Notes: a model not told the origin generated them from the sequence alone. A stretch of DNA of 13,338 nt from Rhodanobacteraceae bacterium UBA703 (GCA_002297645.1 DBMH01000256.1:1-13338); one strand, 5' to 3'; shown: positions 1-10,736, counted from the stretch's first letter. Numbers and translations are program-made.

Positions 1-1
1 G

Positions 2-1000
2 CCGGCGGCATCGCCGGAGATCGCGCAGGCGATCGGCGCGCTGGTGCCGTATGCCCCCGGCGAGCGGGTCGCCGGCGCGCTGCGCCTGTGGGGCCACGGC
101 AGCTTCAAGCGGGACTTCATGGGCAGCCTGGTGAACGCCTGGATCGCCGAGTTCGGCCGCCACCAGCCGGGGGTGCGCTTCGACTACCGCATGTACGGCA
201 CCGCGTCGGCGGTCGGCGCGCTGTACACCGGCGCCGGCGACATCGCGATCCTCGGCGAGGAGATCAGCCCGGCCGCGGCGCGCGCGTTCCTGCGCGCGAA
301 GGGCTACGCTCATACCGCCATCGCGATCGCGACCGGCAGCGTCGATGTCAACTACCACGACTACGCGCACATGATCTTCGTGCACCGCGACAACCCGCTC
401 ACGGCGTTGTCGTTGCCGCAGCTCGCCGCGATCTTCGGCACCGGCGACCGTGGCGGTCCGGCGCCGATCCGCCACTGGGACGCGCTTGGTCTCGGCGGCG
501 CGTTCGCCGGTCGACGCATCCGCCCCCACGGCTGGAAGACCGATGTCGATTTCGCGCTGTTCTTCCGCGAGCGCGTGCTCGCCGACAGCCATCGCTGGAA
601 CGTCGACATCGCCGAGTACGAACACGCGCAGCACGCCGACGGCCGTCCATACGACCACGGCCAGCGCATCGTCGACGCGGTCGCGGCCGATCCGTTCGCG
701 ATCGGCATCTCGAACGTCCGCTACGCGCGGCCGGAGGTGAAGGCGCTGCCGCTCGCCTGGCGCGACGGCGAGCCCGCCTACGCACCGGTGCCGGCGAACC
801 TCATCGCGCAGCGCTATCCGCTGACGCGCATCATTCCGGCCATCGTCGACCGTCCGCCGGGCCAGCCGCTGGCGCCGGCGGTGCGTGAGTTCCTGCGTTT
901 CCTGCTCAGCCGCGAAGGCCAGGCGATCCTGGTCGCCGAAAGCGGCTACCTGCCGCTCGGCCGGGCATTCGTCGATGCCCAACAGGAGACACTCCAATGA
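2..1000 (+). CDS. PstS-like periplasmic substrate-binding protein, 5'-truncated by the window edge
   Basis: This frame stays open to the left edge. A GTG at 44 exists, but the residues before it (ending EIAQAIGALV) read as normal protein and no signal peptide follows, so the true start probably lies outside the window. The fold is that of the PstS/PBP-like type II binding proteins. Visible landmarks are an LYTGAGDIAILG segment, FVHRDNPL followed by a SLPQLAAIFG helix, an IRHWDALGL segment, and a C-terminal RFLLSREGQ...GYLPL ending like PstS. It lacks the SGSG-type anion-binding loop found at the matching place in the second binding protein; that region here reads HGWKTDVDFALFF. Its stop overlaps the start of the PepSY gene (ATGA), so the two are almost certainly translated together. 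No ABC permease or ATPase is visible. The ligand is unknown; phosphate itself is doubtful given the altered loop. Confidence 0.8.
   Translation, partial: PAASPEIAQAIGALVPYAPGERVAGALRLWGHGSFKRDFMGSLVNAWIAEFGRHQPGVRFDYRMYGTASAVGALYTGAGDIAILGEEISPAAARAFLRAKGYAHTAIAIATGSVDVNYHDYAHMIFVHRDNPLTALSLPQLAAIFGTGDRGGPAPIRHWDALGLGGAFAGRRIRPHGWKTDVDFALFFRERVLADSHRWNVDIAEYEHAQHADGRPYDHGQRIVDAVAADPFAIGISNVRYARPEVKALPLAWRDGEPAYAPVPANLIAQRYPLTRIIPAIVDRPPGQPLAPAVREFLRFLLSREGQAILVAESGYLPLGRAFVDAQQETLQ
984..988 (+). promoter_or_regulatory. Ribosome binding site of the PepSY gene
   Basis: AGGAG lies eight bases before the ATG at 997, inside the last codons of the upstream binding-protein gene. It supports this start and the ATGA overlap (996 is A; ATG at 997-999, TGA at 998-1000). 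Confidence 0.75.
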
Positions 1001-2145
1001 GCCCGCCGACACCGCGCCTGCCCATGGCGGGGCCGTCCACCAGATCGTTGGTTCGCCGGTACCTGTTGCCGATCCATCGCTGGGTCGGCCTCAGTGCCGG
1101 CCTGCTGCTGGCCTGGATGGCGCTGACCGGCGCCGGCATGGCGCTGCAGCCGCAACTGGCGCCGCGCATCGATCGCGCGCTGCTGCTGGTCGATCATTGC
1201 GTCGAACCGCTGCCGCTGGACGTCCTGGCCGATGCGGCGCGGGCTGCCCATCCGGCCGGGCAGGCGAACTTCCTCTGGCTGCGCCCCGACAGCACGGCCT
1301 CGGCGATGCTGCGCTTCACCGACAATGCCACGGTCTACCTCGATCCGTGCTCGGGCGCGCCGCTCGGCCAGCAGCACAAGTACGGCGGCGTGTTCGGCCG
1401 CCTCGAGCAGCTGCACCGGTTCAAGTTCATCGCCAATGGCAGCCTGGTCACCGGTACCGGCGTGATCGTGGCGGTGCTGGGCTTGCTGCTCGGCGGCCTC
1501 GGGTTGTGGTGGGCATCGCGACCGCCGGTTGGCGTGCCGGCGCGAGCGGCCGCAACGCAGCGTTCGCCGCGCGCGCGTGCATTGCGGCGCCATCGCAGTG
1601 TCGGCATCTGGGCACTGGTCATCGTCCTGGCCAGCGCGCTGACCGGACTGCCGAAGGCATTGGACTGGTATCACGCCGCGGTCCTCGCCTTGGCCGGATC
1701 GACGCCCGAACCGCCGCCGCCGACATCGGCGGCGGTCGACCCGCAGTCTTCGCTCATCTCCCTGCAGGATGCCTGGACGCGCGTGCGCGCCGTGGTGCCG
1801 GAGGTGCAGGAGGCGCGCCTGTACGTCCCGCGCAAAGCCGGCACCGCCATCGAGGTCGAACTGATCGAGCGCGGTGCGCCGCACACCCAGGCCTACACGC
1901 GCGTGTACCTGGACGCGCACAGCGGCGAGGTGCTGCAACTGCGCCCCTACTCGCGCAGCAGCGCCGGCCACAAGCTGCTGGGCTGGATGTTGGCCTGGCA
2001 TCGCGGCCTGCTCGGTGGCGCGGCCGGCCAGCTGGTGCTGATCGGCGGCATGCTGGCGGTGCTGTTCCTCGCCTGGACCGGGGTCTCCAGTGACCTGCGG
2101 CGGCGCTTCGCTCGCTCCGCGTCTGCGGCGCGGTCGCGCTCATGA
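997..2145 (+). CDS. PepSY domain / PepSY-associated TM-helix membrane protein (possible periplasmic reductase)
   Basis: A 382-residue inner-membrane protein of the PepSY-TM (PiuB/FoxB-like) family. Four hydrophobic helices can be seen at about residues 30-50, 152-172, 202-218 and 345-364. A periplasmic segment lies between helices 1 and 2, and a longer one of about 120 residues between helices 3 and 4; both contain PepSY-type text such as VYLDPCSGAPLG and VYLDAHSGEVLQL. Histidines sit at helix ends: H27 (IHRW), H140 (QLHRF), H199 (RRHRS), H325 and H335 (AWHRG). Relatives such as FoxB act in siderophore-iron release and are thought to use membrane heme, so these may be heme ligands; that is inference. 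Cysteines at 68 and 118 lie in the first periplasmic segment. The start is fixed by a good ribosome site and the overlap with the upstream gene. Its own stop overlaps the next gene (ATGA). Function in the pathway is not established. Confidence 0.85.
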   Translation: MSPPTPRLPMAGPSTRSLVRRYLLPIHRWVGLSAGLLLAWMALTGAGMALQPQLAPRIDRALLLVDHCVEPLPLDVLADAARAAHPAGQANFLWLRPDSTASAMLRFTDNATVYLDPCSGAPLGQQHKYGGVFGRLEQLHRFKFIANGSLVTGTGVIVAVLGLLLGGLGLWWASRPPVGVPARAAATQRSPRARALRRHRSVGIWALVIVLASALTGLPKALDWYHAAVLALAGSTPEPPPPTSAAVDPQSSLISLQDAWTRVRAVVPEVQEARLYVPRKAGTAIEVELIERGAPHTQAYTRVYLDAHSGEVLQLRPYSRSSAGHKLLGWMLAWHRGLLGGAAGQLVLIGGMLAVLFLAWTGVSSDLRRRFARSASAARSRS

Positions 2146-3212
2146 GCCGGCCGGCGATCGAGTGCGCCGCGCGCATCGGCGGATCGCGATCGCATGCCGG
2201 CACGGCATGGCGGACGGCAGTCGTGATCGCGCTGATGCTGGCGAGCCAGCCGGGGGGCGCAGCGCCGATCGAGCCGCCGCCTCATCGGCCGCCGGCGGGC
2301 GTGGTGCGGATCTGGGGAACGGCGCAGGCGCAATCCCAGGTTCAGGCCTGGGCGGCGGACTTCGCCGGCTTGCACCCGTCGCTGCGCATCGACACCCATC
2401 TGACCGGCAGCGACGTCGGCATGGCGGGTCTGTACACCGGCCAGGCCGACATCGTCCTGATCGGACGCGAGGCCACCGACAGCGAGATCAAGGCGTTCGA
2501 ATGGGTGTTCCGGTACCGGCCGACCCGGATCGAGGTGATGACCGGCAGCCTCGCCACGCCGGGACAGTCGCCGGCCCTGGGCGTGTTCGTGCATCGCGAC
2601 AATCCGCTGGCCCGGTTGACCCTCGCCCAGCTCGACGCCGTGTTCGGCGGCGAACCCCGGCGCGCCGTGCCGGCGATCCGCACCTGGGGCCAGCTCGGCC
2701 TGCGCGGCGCCTGGGCGCAGCGTCCGATCCGCCTGTACGCGCCGGCAGCGGAGAGCGGCAGCGGCCGTTTCTTCCGGCAGGTGGCGCTCGGCGCCAGCAC
2801 GAAGATGCACTGGGACGCACTGACCGAGTTCGCGGAGCCGGTGCATCGCGTCGGCTCCGCGGACAGCGCCGGCCGCCGCATCCTCGCCGCACTGGCGGCG
2901 GATCGTGGCGGCATCGCCATTGCGGATCTGGGCACGGTGCCGGCGGCGGTCAAGCCGCTGGCGCTGGCGACCGCTGCCGGCGGTCCCTATCACCGGGTCA
3001 CGCCCGCGCACTTGATCGCCGGCCGCTATCCGCTGGGTCGCCGCGTCTACGCCTACGTCAACCGGCCGCCCGGAGCGCCGCTCGACGCCGGTGTCGCCGC
3101 TTTCCTGCGTCACATCCTCGGTCCCTCCGGGCAACGCCGCATCGGCGCCGCCAACGGCTACCTGCCGCTGGCGGCATCGCGCATTTCCACCCAGCTCCAG
3201 TCTCTCGAGTAG
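2142..3212 (+). CDS. PstS-like periplasmic substrate-binding protein (second paralogue)
   Basis: A 356-residue exported protein. A hydrophobic stretch at about residues 25-36 followed by small residues (PGGAA, about 37-41) looks like a signal peptide with a long n-region. The mature part follows the PstS-like pattern: WGTAQAQSQVQAWAADF at the N-lobe, GSDVGMAGLYTGQADI at 89-104, FVHRDNPL at 149-156, an SGSGRFF loop at 205-211 comparable to the PstS SGT anion loop, and GYLPL at 339-343. It shares these landmarks and the NRPPG-type segment near the C-terminus with the first binding protein but is clearly diverged. The ATG overlaps the PepSY stop and has no clear Shine-Dalgarno, which suggests translational coupling. 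With no pstCAB alongside, it may serve the PepSY protein or an outer-membrane receptor rather than an ABC importer. A phosphate or other oxyanion ligand is plausible. Confidence 0.85.
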   Translation: MSRPAIECAARIGGSRSHAGTAWRTAVVIALMLASQPGGAAPIEPPPHRPPAGVVRIWGTAQAQSQVQAWAADFAGLHPSLRIDTHLTGSDVGMAGLYTGQADIVLIGREATDSEIKAFEWVFRYRPTRIEVMTGSLATPGQSPALGVFVHRDNPLARLTLAQLDAVFGGEPRRAVPAIRTWGQLGLRGAWAQRPIRLYAPAAESGSGRFFRQVALGASTKMHWDALTEFAEPVHRVGSADSAGRRILAALAADRGGIAIADLGTVPAAVKPLALATAAGGPYHRVTPAHLIAGRYPLGRRVYAYVNRPPGAPLDAGVAAFLRHILGPSGQRRIGAANGYLPLAASRISTQLQSLE

Positions 3213-3218
3213 TCCAGC

Positions 3219-4541
3219 ATGAGCAGCACGCCTTCACGCAGCTCGCAGCGCCTGTACCTGTGGGTCCTGCTGGCGATCGTCGCCGGTGGTTCGATCGGCC
3301 ACTTCTTCCCGGCCACGGGCGTGGCTCTCAAGCCGCTCGGCGACGCCTTCATCGCCCTGATGAAGATGCTGATCGGACCGATCATCTTCCTCACGGTCGT
3401 GCTCGGCATCGCCGGCGTCTCGGACGTGAAGAAGGTCGGTCGCGTCGGCGCCAAGGCGATCCTGTACTTCGAGGTGGTCTCGACGCTCGCCCTCGCGATC
3501 GGCCTCGTGGTCGTCAACGTGCTCAAGCCCGGCAGCGGCTTCAACGTCGATCCGGCCACGCTCGACGCGCAGGCGGTGGCCAAGTACGCGCAGCAGGCGC
3601 ACGAGCAGAGCACCGTGCAGTTCCTGCTCAACATCGTCCCGAAGACGTTCACCGACGCGTTCACCGGCAACGGCGACCTGCTGCAGGTGCTGCTCGTCTC
3701 GCTGCTGTTCGGCTTCGCGTTGATCGGGCTCGGCGAGCACGGGCGGCCGGTCACGGGCTTGCTCGAGTCGGCCTCGCGCGTGTTCTTCCGCATGATGGGC
3801 CTGATCATGCGCTTCGCGCCGATCGGCGCCGGCGGCGCGATGGCGTTCACGATCGGCAAGTACGGCCTCGAAAGCCTCGGCCCGCTGTTCAAGCTGATGG
3901 GCAGCTTCTATCTCACCTGCGTGCTGTTCGTCGTGCTGGTGCTCGGCCTGATCGCCCGCCTGGTCGGTTTCAGCATCCTGCGCTTCGTGCGCTACATCCG
4001 CGAGGAACTGCTGCTGGTGCTCGGCACCTCGTCGTCGGAGTCCGCGCTGGTGCCCCTGATGCAGAAGCTCGAGCGCCTCGGCTGCCCGAAGTCGGTGGTC
4101 GGCCTGGTCGTCCCGAGCGGCTACTCGTTCAACCTGGACGGCACCAACATCTATCTGACCATGGCCGCGATCTTCGTCGCCCAGGCGTTGAACGTCGAGT
4201 TGACGCTGACGCAGGAGCTGACCTTGCTCGCGGTCGCGATGCTGACGTCGAAAGGCGCCTCGGGCGTCACCGGCGCCGGCTTCATCACGTTGGCCGCGAC
4301 GCTCGCCGTGGTGCCGTCGGTGCCGGTCGCCGGCCTCGCCCTGATCCTCGGCATCGACCGCTTCATGAGCGAGGCGCGCGCACTGACGAACCTCGTCGGC
4401 AACGGCGTCGCGACGATCGTCGTCGCGCATTGGGAAAAGGAACTGGACGGCGACGTGTTGCGTTCGCGCCTCGCCGCCGGACCCGACGCCGCGGAGGAAA
4501 CGGCCGGTGTCGTTCCGGGGCTCGTGCGCGAGGCCGCTTGA
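3219..4541 (+). CDS. dctA: C4-dicarboxylate:cation symporter DctA (SLC1/DAACS family)
   Basis: A full-length 440-residue inner-membrane carrier that imports succinate, fumarate and malate with cations. It matches DctA through its whole length: GHFFPATG and KPLGDAF near the N-terminus, NVDPATLDAQAVAKYA at 109-124, MRFAPIGAGGAMAFTIGKYG at 187-206, the serine-rich re-entrant loop GTSSSESAL at 269-277, the substrate and cation motif GYSFNLDGTNIYL at 301-313, and GIDRFMSEARALTNLVGNG at 368-386. The C-terminal tail is short and polar. The start lies six bases after the stop of the second binding-protein gene, with only a weak ribosome site. No dctB, dctD or obvious sigma-54 promoter is seen in the gap, so it may be read through from the upstream operon or from a promoter inside it. 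It converges on the PIN gene with 12 bp between the stops. Confidence 0.95.
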   Translation: MSSTPSRSSQRLYLWVLLAIVAGGSIGHFFPATGVALKPLGDAFIALMKMLIGPIIFLTVVLGIAGVSDVKKVGRVGAKAILYFEVVSTLALAIGLVVVNVLKPGSGFNVDPATLDAQAVAKYAQQAHEQSTVQFLLNIVPKTFTDAFTGNGDLLQVLLVSLLFGFALIGLGEHGRPVTGLLESASRVFFRMMGLIMRFAPIGAGGAMAFTIGKYGLESLGPLFKLMGSFYLTCVLFVVLVLGLIARLVGFSILRFVRYIREELLLVLGTSSSESALVPLMQKLERLGCPKSVVGLVVPSGYSFNLDGTNIYLTMAAIFVAQALNVELTLTQELTLLAVAMLTSKGASGVTGAGFITLAATLAVVPSVPVAGLALILGIDRFMSEARALTNLVGNGVATIVVAHWEKELDGDVLRSRLAAGPDAAEETAGVVPGLVREAA

Positions 4542-4553
4542 GAAAAGCGAGGG

Positions 4554-4997
4554 TCAGGCGGCGGGCGCCGCGCCGGCGGTCCAGGCTTCCGGCACGAGGA
4601 TGTCGAACAGACCGTCGCGGCGCGTACGCCGTGCCAGCGCGAGCAGGTCGTCGTCGCGCGTCAGCAGCGCCGCTACGCGCGCCTGCAGTGCGAGTTCGAG
4701 GAATTTCTGGTCGTCGCGGTCCTTGCAGCGCGGCAAGCGCACGTCCACGGGGGTGACGTCATCGAGGCAGGTGACGAACGTGTCGAAGGTGTCCGCATGG
4801 CGTCGCTGCCCGGCGTCGTCGAGGCCGAGCCGCGGGTAGCGCAGCACGCGCAGCCACTCCTCGCGGCAGTCCGCGCGCGTGACCGCGACGGCTTCGCCCG
4901 CGCGCAGCGCGTCGCGGAGCGCGGCCACGCGCGGATCGGCGAACACGATCAGGTCGAGGCAGACGTTGGTGTCGAGGACGAGGCGCGGTATCGCCAT
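4554..4997 (-). CDS. PIN-domain putative ribonuclease (COG1569-like, toxin-type), no antitoxin seen
   Basis: A 147-residue soluble protein with the acidic residues expected of a PIN nuclease: D9 in the VLDTNVCLD strand, E46/E47 in the CREEWLRVL helix, D93/D95/D96 in CKDRDDQKFLELAL, and D115-D117 in LLTRDDDLL. This arrangement matches the group annotated as putative toxin-antitoxin toxin component, PIN family, distantly VapC-like, which cleaves RNA with Mg2+ or Mn2+. The usual partner gene is missing: the gene 10 bp upstream encodes a phosphatase-like protein, and there is no short antitoxin reading frame next to it. The tail ends in alanines (AGAAPAA). Spacing suggests it is the last gene of the dnaE transcript. 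It may be an orphan toxin, a domesticated nuclease, or a housekeeping RNase; the sequence cannot decide. Confidence 0.8.
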   Translation of the reverse strand: MAIPRLVLDTNVCLDLIVFADPRVAALRDALRAGEAVAVTRADCREEWLRVLRYPRLGLDDAGQRRHADTFDTFVTCLDDVTPVDVRLPRCKDRDDQKFLELALQARVAALLTRDDDLLALARRTRRDGLFDILVPEAWTAGAAPAA

Positions 4998-5007
4998 GAG
5001 GCCCGGC

Positions 5008-5340
5008 TCAAGCCGGCGGCAGGTGGCGCGGCACGCAGGCCTTCAGCCGCCGCACCAGTTCCGGCGCCATGAAGTCGTAGTCGTCGGGAATGCCGAGACA
5101 GACGACGCGCTTGCCGCGCAGGCGTGCGCCGAACTTCGCCGCCAGCTTGCGCCGATGCACCGGCTCCATGACGAACACGAGATCGGCCCAGTCGAGCAGT
5201 TCCGGCGCGAGCGGATGGTCCGCATCGGGACTCAAGCCGGCCGAGGCCGTCTCGACGCCCGGCCAGTCGGCGAACACCTGCTCGGCGGTCGGGCTGCGCA
5301 GGCGGTTGCGGCTGCAGAGGAAAAGCACGTTGAGCGACAC
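5008..5340 (-). CDS. Low-molecular-weight protein tyrosine phosphatase family protein
   Basis: A small cytoplasmic protein of 110 residues. Near the N-terminus it has the phosphatase P-loop CSRNRLRS, which fits CX5RS (C9, R15, S16), directly after a hydrophobic strand NVLFL. A later IPDDYDF segment (84-90) offers the general-acid aspartate (D86 or D87) followed by Tyr, as in LMW-PTPs. It is shorter than classic LMW-PTPs of about 150 residues but matches the compact group annotated as predicted protein tyrosine phosphatases. A GTG at 5349 would add three residues, but the GAGGA at 5351-5355 is only one base from it and ten bases from the GTG at 5340, so the later start is preferred. It sits 28 bp after dnaE and 10 bp before the PIN gene. 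Substrate unknown. Confidence 0.82.
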   Translation of the reverse strand: MSLNVLFLCSRNRLRSPTAEQVFADWPGVETASAGLSPDADHPLAPELLDWADLVFVMEPVHRRKLAAKFGARLRGKRVVCLGIPDDYDFMAPELVRRLKACVPRHLPPA

Positions 5341-5350
5341 GGGAGCCACG

Positions 5351-5355
5351 TCCTC
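5351..5355 (-). promoter_or_regulatory. Ribosome binding site deciding the phosphatase start
   Basis: GAGGA on the minus strand. Its spacing of ten bases to the GTG at 5340 is usable, while its one-base distance to the GTG at 5349 is not, so it argues for the shorter protein beginning MSLNVLF. Confidence 0.55.
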
Positions 5356-5368
5356 GGCGGTGCGCGAA

Positions 5369-8866
<3,498 letters not shown>

Positions 8867-8950
8867 GGCTGGCGGGGACGCTCGGCAGGCCAGCGTAGTG
8901 GCTGGGCCGGGGAGGGGCAATATTGACAGGGGAAGACGGGACGTAGAAGC

Positions 8951-8972
8951 CGGAGCGGCGACTCCGCGCCGC
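8951..8972 (-). terminator. Possible weak hairpin between the LtaS-like gene and dnaE
   Basis: Two alternative short stems can form just after the stop at 8985: CGGAG/CTCCG (8951-8955 with 8962-8966, loop of six) or GCGGCG/CGCCGC (8955-8960 with 8967-8972, loop of six). No run of T follows, only a GCTTCT stretch, so an intrinsic terminator is doubtful. It could be an mRNA processing or attenuation element, or chance in GC-rich DNA. Confidence 0.2.
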
Positions 8973-8984
8973 CGCCCCGGGCCC

Positions 8985-10688
8985 TCACTTGGCGAAGACG
9001 TTCAGCACGTCGAAGGCGTAGGCGAGGTAGGAATCGAGCACGGCGCGGTCGGGGCAATCGTCGAAGCGCCCGCGGCAGCGCTCCCGCAGGCGCGTGTTGG
9101 CCTCGAAGTACGCTCCCTTCGGAAGGCCCGCGACGTCGAGCAGCAGGCCGCCGAGGAACGCGATGTCGAGCGGGGCGGCCGGCTCGAACCGCATGCCGTC
9201 GACGCTGCTGTCGATGCGGTAGTACGTCAGCTGCGAGGCTTCGGTGCGCAGATCGGACGGCAGTGTGGTCTCCAGCGCGGACTCGAGGCCGTCGAACGTG
9301 GGGTGGTGGTCACCGAAGTGCACGAGCACCGACGGGCGAGCACTGTCGAACAGCAGGCGACGCAGGCCGGCGATCGCCTCGCTGGACTGGTGCAGGCGGT
9401 ACAGGTAGTGGCCGAGGTTGCGGTTGAGCCGTTCGTCCTGGCCGGGCAGGGGCGGCAGGTTCCAGGGCGACGGCAGCGTGTCGAGCGGATAGTCGTGCGG
9501 ACCGTGCTGGCGCATGGTCAGGATCATGAAGAACAGCGGACGGTCGTCGCCGGCGCGCTCCTCGGCCAGCACCCGCTCGACGCCGCGCATCAGCTCCTCG
9601 TCGGTGCTGGTCCAGACCAGGCCGAGGTCCTGCGCGTCGACGAGCCTGTCGAACCCGTACTCGGCGTAGGCCTCCGCGGCGCGCAGGAACGAGCGCGGCA
9701 TCGAGTAGATCCCCACCGTGCGATAGCCGAGCGCGCGGAGGTGGCGCGGAAGACTGTCCTGGACGCGCGGCGCGAGGTTGAATGGCGCATACAGCCCGGC
9801 CGCGCCGAACAAGGTGTGCGGGAGCCCGGTCAGGAAGGCGAATTCGCTGGTCCAGGTGCCGCCGCCGTAGGTGTGCACGCGCAGCAGGCCGCGCGCGTGC
9901 GTGCGGTCGTCCGCGTCGAACATCGGCAGGACGCAGCGCGGCACGTCGCAGATCGACCACTGGCGCGGATCGAGCGTGCTTTCCTCCAGCACCACGAACA
10001 GGTCGGGGCGGTGCGCGGGCGGATTCGCGGGCACGCTTTCCGCGCCCCAGTCGAACGCATCGGCCGCGTCGGGCGTGTACGACGGCAATTGCACGCGCAT
10101 GCGCGTGATCGAACGCAGGAACGTGGTGACGGGATTGCGCTCGGCCTGCGACATGAATTCCCAGAGGGTGGTCGCATGGACCTGCCGGAACGGGCCCTCG
10201 GGCCACGTGACCAGCGACATCGGGAGAGCGGCCACGGCGACGGCGGCCGCATGCGCGAGCCAGCTCCGGCGGCGCCACCAGCCCGGCGATTCCAGCCGCC
10301 AGACGAGGAATCCGAGTATCGCGACGCCGACGAGGACCAGCGTGCACTTGCGCCAGATCTTCGGGTAGTGTGCGATGACGTCGAGCGTCGAGGTGCTGGC
10401 GAAATAGCGCAGGTCCGGTGCCAGCAGCGGCGTGTGCAGGTAGGCGAGCTTGAGCGCTCCGGCCAGCCAGATGGCGCCGACGAGCGCGCCCGAGGCGAGC
10501 AGGCCGAAGCCGGGGCGGCCGGCCAGTGCGGCGATGACCAGCGCCAGCGCGAGGGCGACGGCCGTGCAGAACTCGCGTTCCGGCAGGCCGGTTTCGCCGG
10601 GAAGAAGGCGGTACAGGGCGAGCGCCATCGTGGCCGCGCCGATGAGGACGCCGAGGCCGCGCCGCAGCCCGTTTCCCTTCCATGCCAT
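8985..10688 (-). CDS. LTA-synthase-like membrane sulfatase-fold phosphotransferase (paralogue 2, dnaE-proximal)
   Basis: A 567-residue protein with an N-terminal membrane part and a periplasmic alkaline-phosphatase/sulfatase-type domain. Hydrophobic segments lie at about 10-28, 41-57, 60-79, 116-130 and 145-161, giving about five helices as in LtaS. Catalytic landmarks are VVLEES (E235/E236), GGGTWTSEF with T278 as the probable nucleophile, TMRQHGPH, and HFGDHHPTFDG (D460, H461), matching the Glu/Thr/Asp-His metal site of LtaS. LtaS relatives transfer phosphoglycerol, and related enzymes transfer phosphoethanolamine, from phospholipids to envelope glycans or lipids. Cysteine pairs CX4C (about 247-252) and CX6C near the C-terminus are shared with the paralogue. 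The ATG at 10688 is preferred over an upstream ATG because GGGA lies five bases before it and a hydrophobic helix follows. The acceptor substrate is unknown. Confidence 0.85.
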   Translation of the reverse strand: MAWKGNGLRRGLGVLIGAATMALALYRLLPGETGLPEREFCTAVALALALVIAALAGRPGFGLLASGALVGAIWLAGALKLAYLHTPLLAPDLRYFASTSTLDVIAHYPKIWRKCTLVLVGVAILGFLVWRLESPGWWRRRSWLAHAAAVAVAALPMSLVTWPEGPFRQVHATTLWEFMSQAERNPVTTFLRSITRMRVQLPSYTPDAADAFDWGAESVPANPPAHRPDLFVVLEESTLDPRQWSICDVPRCVLPMFDADDRTHARGLLRVHTYGGGTWTSEFAFLTGLPHTLFGAAGLYAPFNLAPRVQDSLPRHLRALGYRTVGIYSMPRSFLRAAEAYAEYGFDRLVDAQDLGLVWTSTDEELMRGVERVLAEERAGDDRPLFFMILTMRQHGPHDYPLDTLPSPWNLPPLPGQDERLNRNLGHYLYRLHQSSEAIAGLRRLLFDSARPSVLVHFGDHHPTFDGLESALETTLPSDLRTEASQLTYYRIDSSVDGMRFEPAAPLDIAFLGGLLLDVAGLPKGAYFEANTRLRERCRGRFDDCPDRAVLDSYLAYAFDVLNVFAK

Positions 10689-10720
10689 GCCGATCCCTTC
10701 CCCGCCCCGGTCTTCGATTC

Positions 10721-10736
10721 GTAACGCAATGGTAAC
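10721..10736 (-). promoter_or_regulatory. Candidate operator: GTTAC-N6-GTTAC direct repeat
   Basis: On the minus strand GTTAC occurs at 10736-10732 and again at 10725-10721, a centre-to-centre spacing of 11 bases, in one of the few AT-richer patches of the window. It ends about 32 bases before the ATG of the LtaS-like gene. OmpR/PhoB-family regulators, including PhoP, bind direct repeats with an 11-bp period, so this could be such a site. The half-sites are only five bases and the call is speculative. Confidence 0.3.

Noticed and set aside
4535..4549. CGCTT/AAGCG hairpin over the dctA stop as a bidirectional terminator
   Set aside because: The stem is only five base pairs, with no T-run on either strand; it is too weak to call.
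2090..4756. An 888-codon plus-strand frame across the second binding protein and dctA
   Set aside because: It is Arg/Ala/Gly/Pro-rich with no domain, and covers two recognisable genes in another frame.
8867..8920. N-terminal extension of dnaE to a TTG start
   Set aside because: The extra 18 residues have no counterpart in DnaE, and the ATG at 8866 gives the family start immediately before FVHLHVHS.
8923..8928. TTGACA on the plus strand as a promoter -35 box
   Set aside because: No -10 element is seen about 17 bases downstream, and a plus-strand promoter here would transcribe antisense to the LtaS-like gene.
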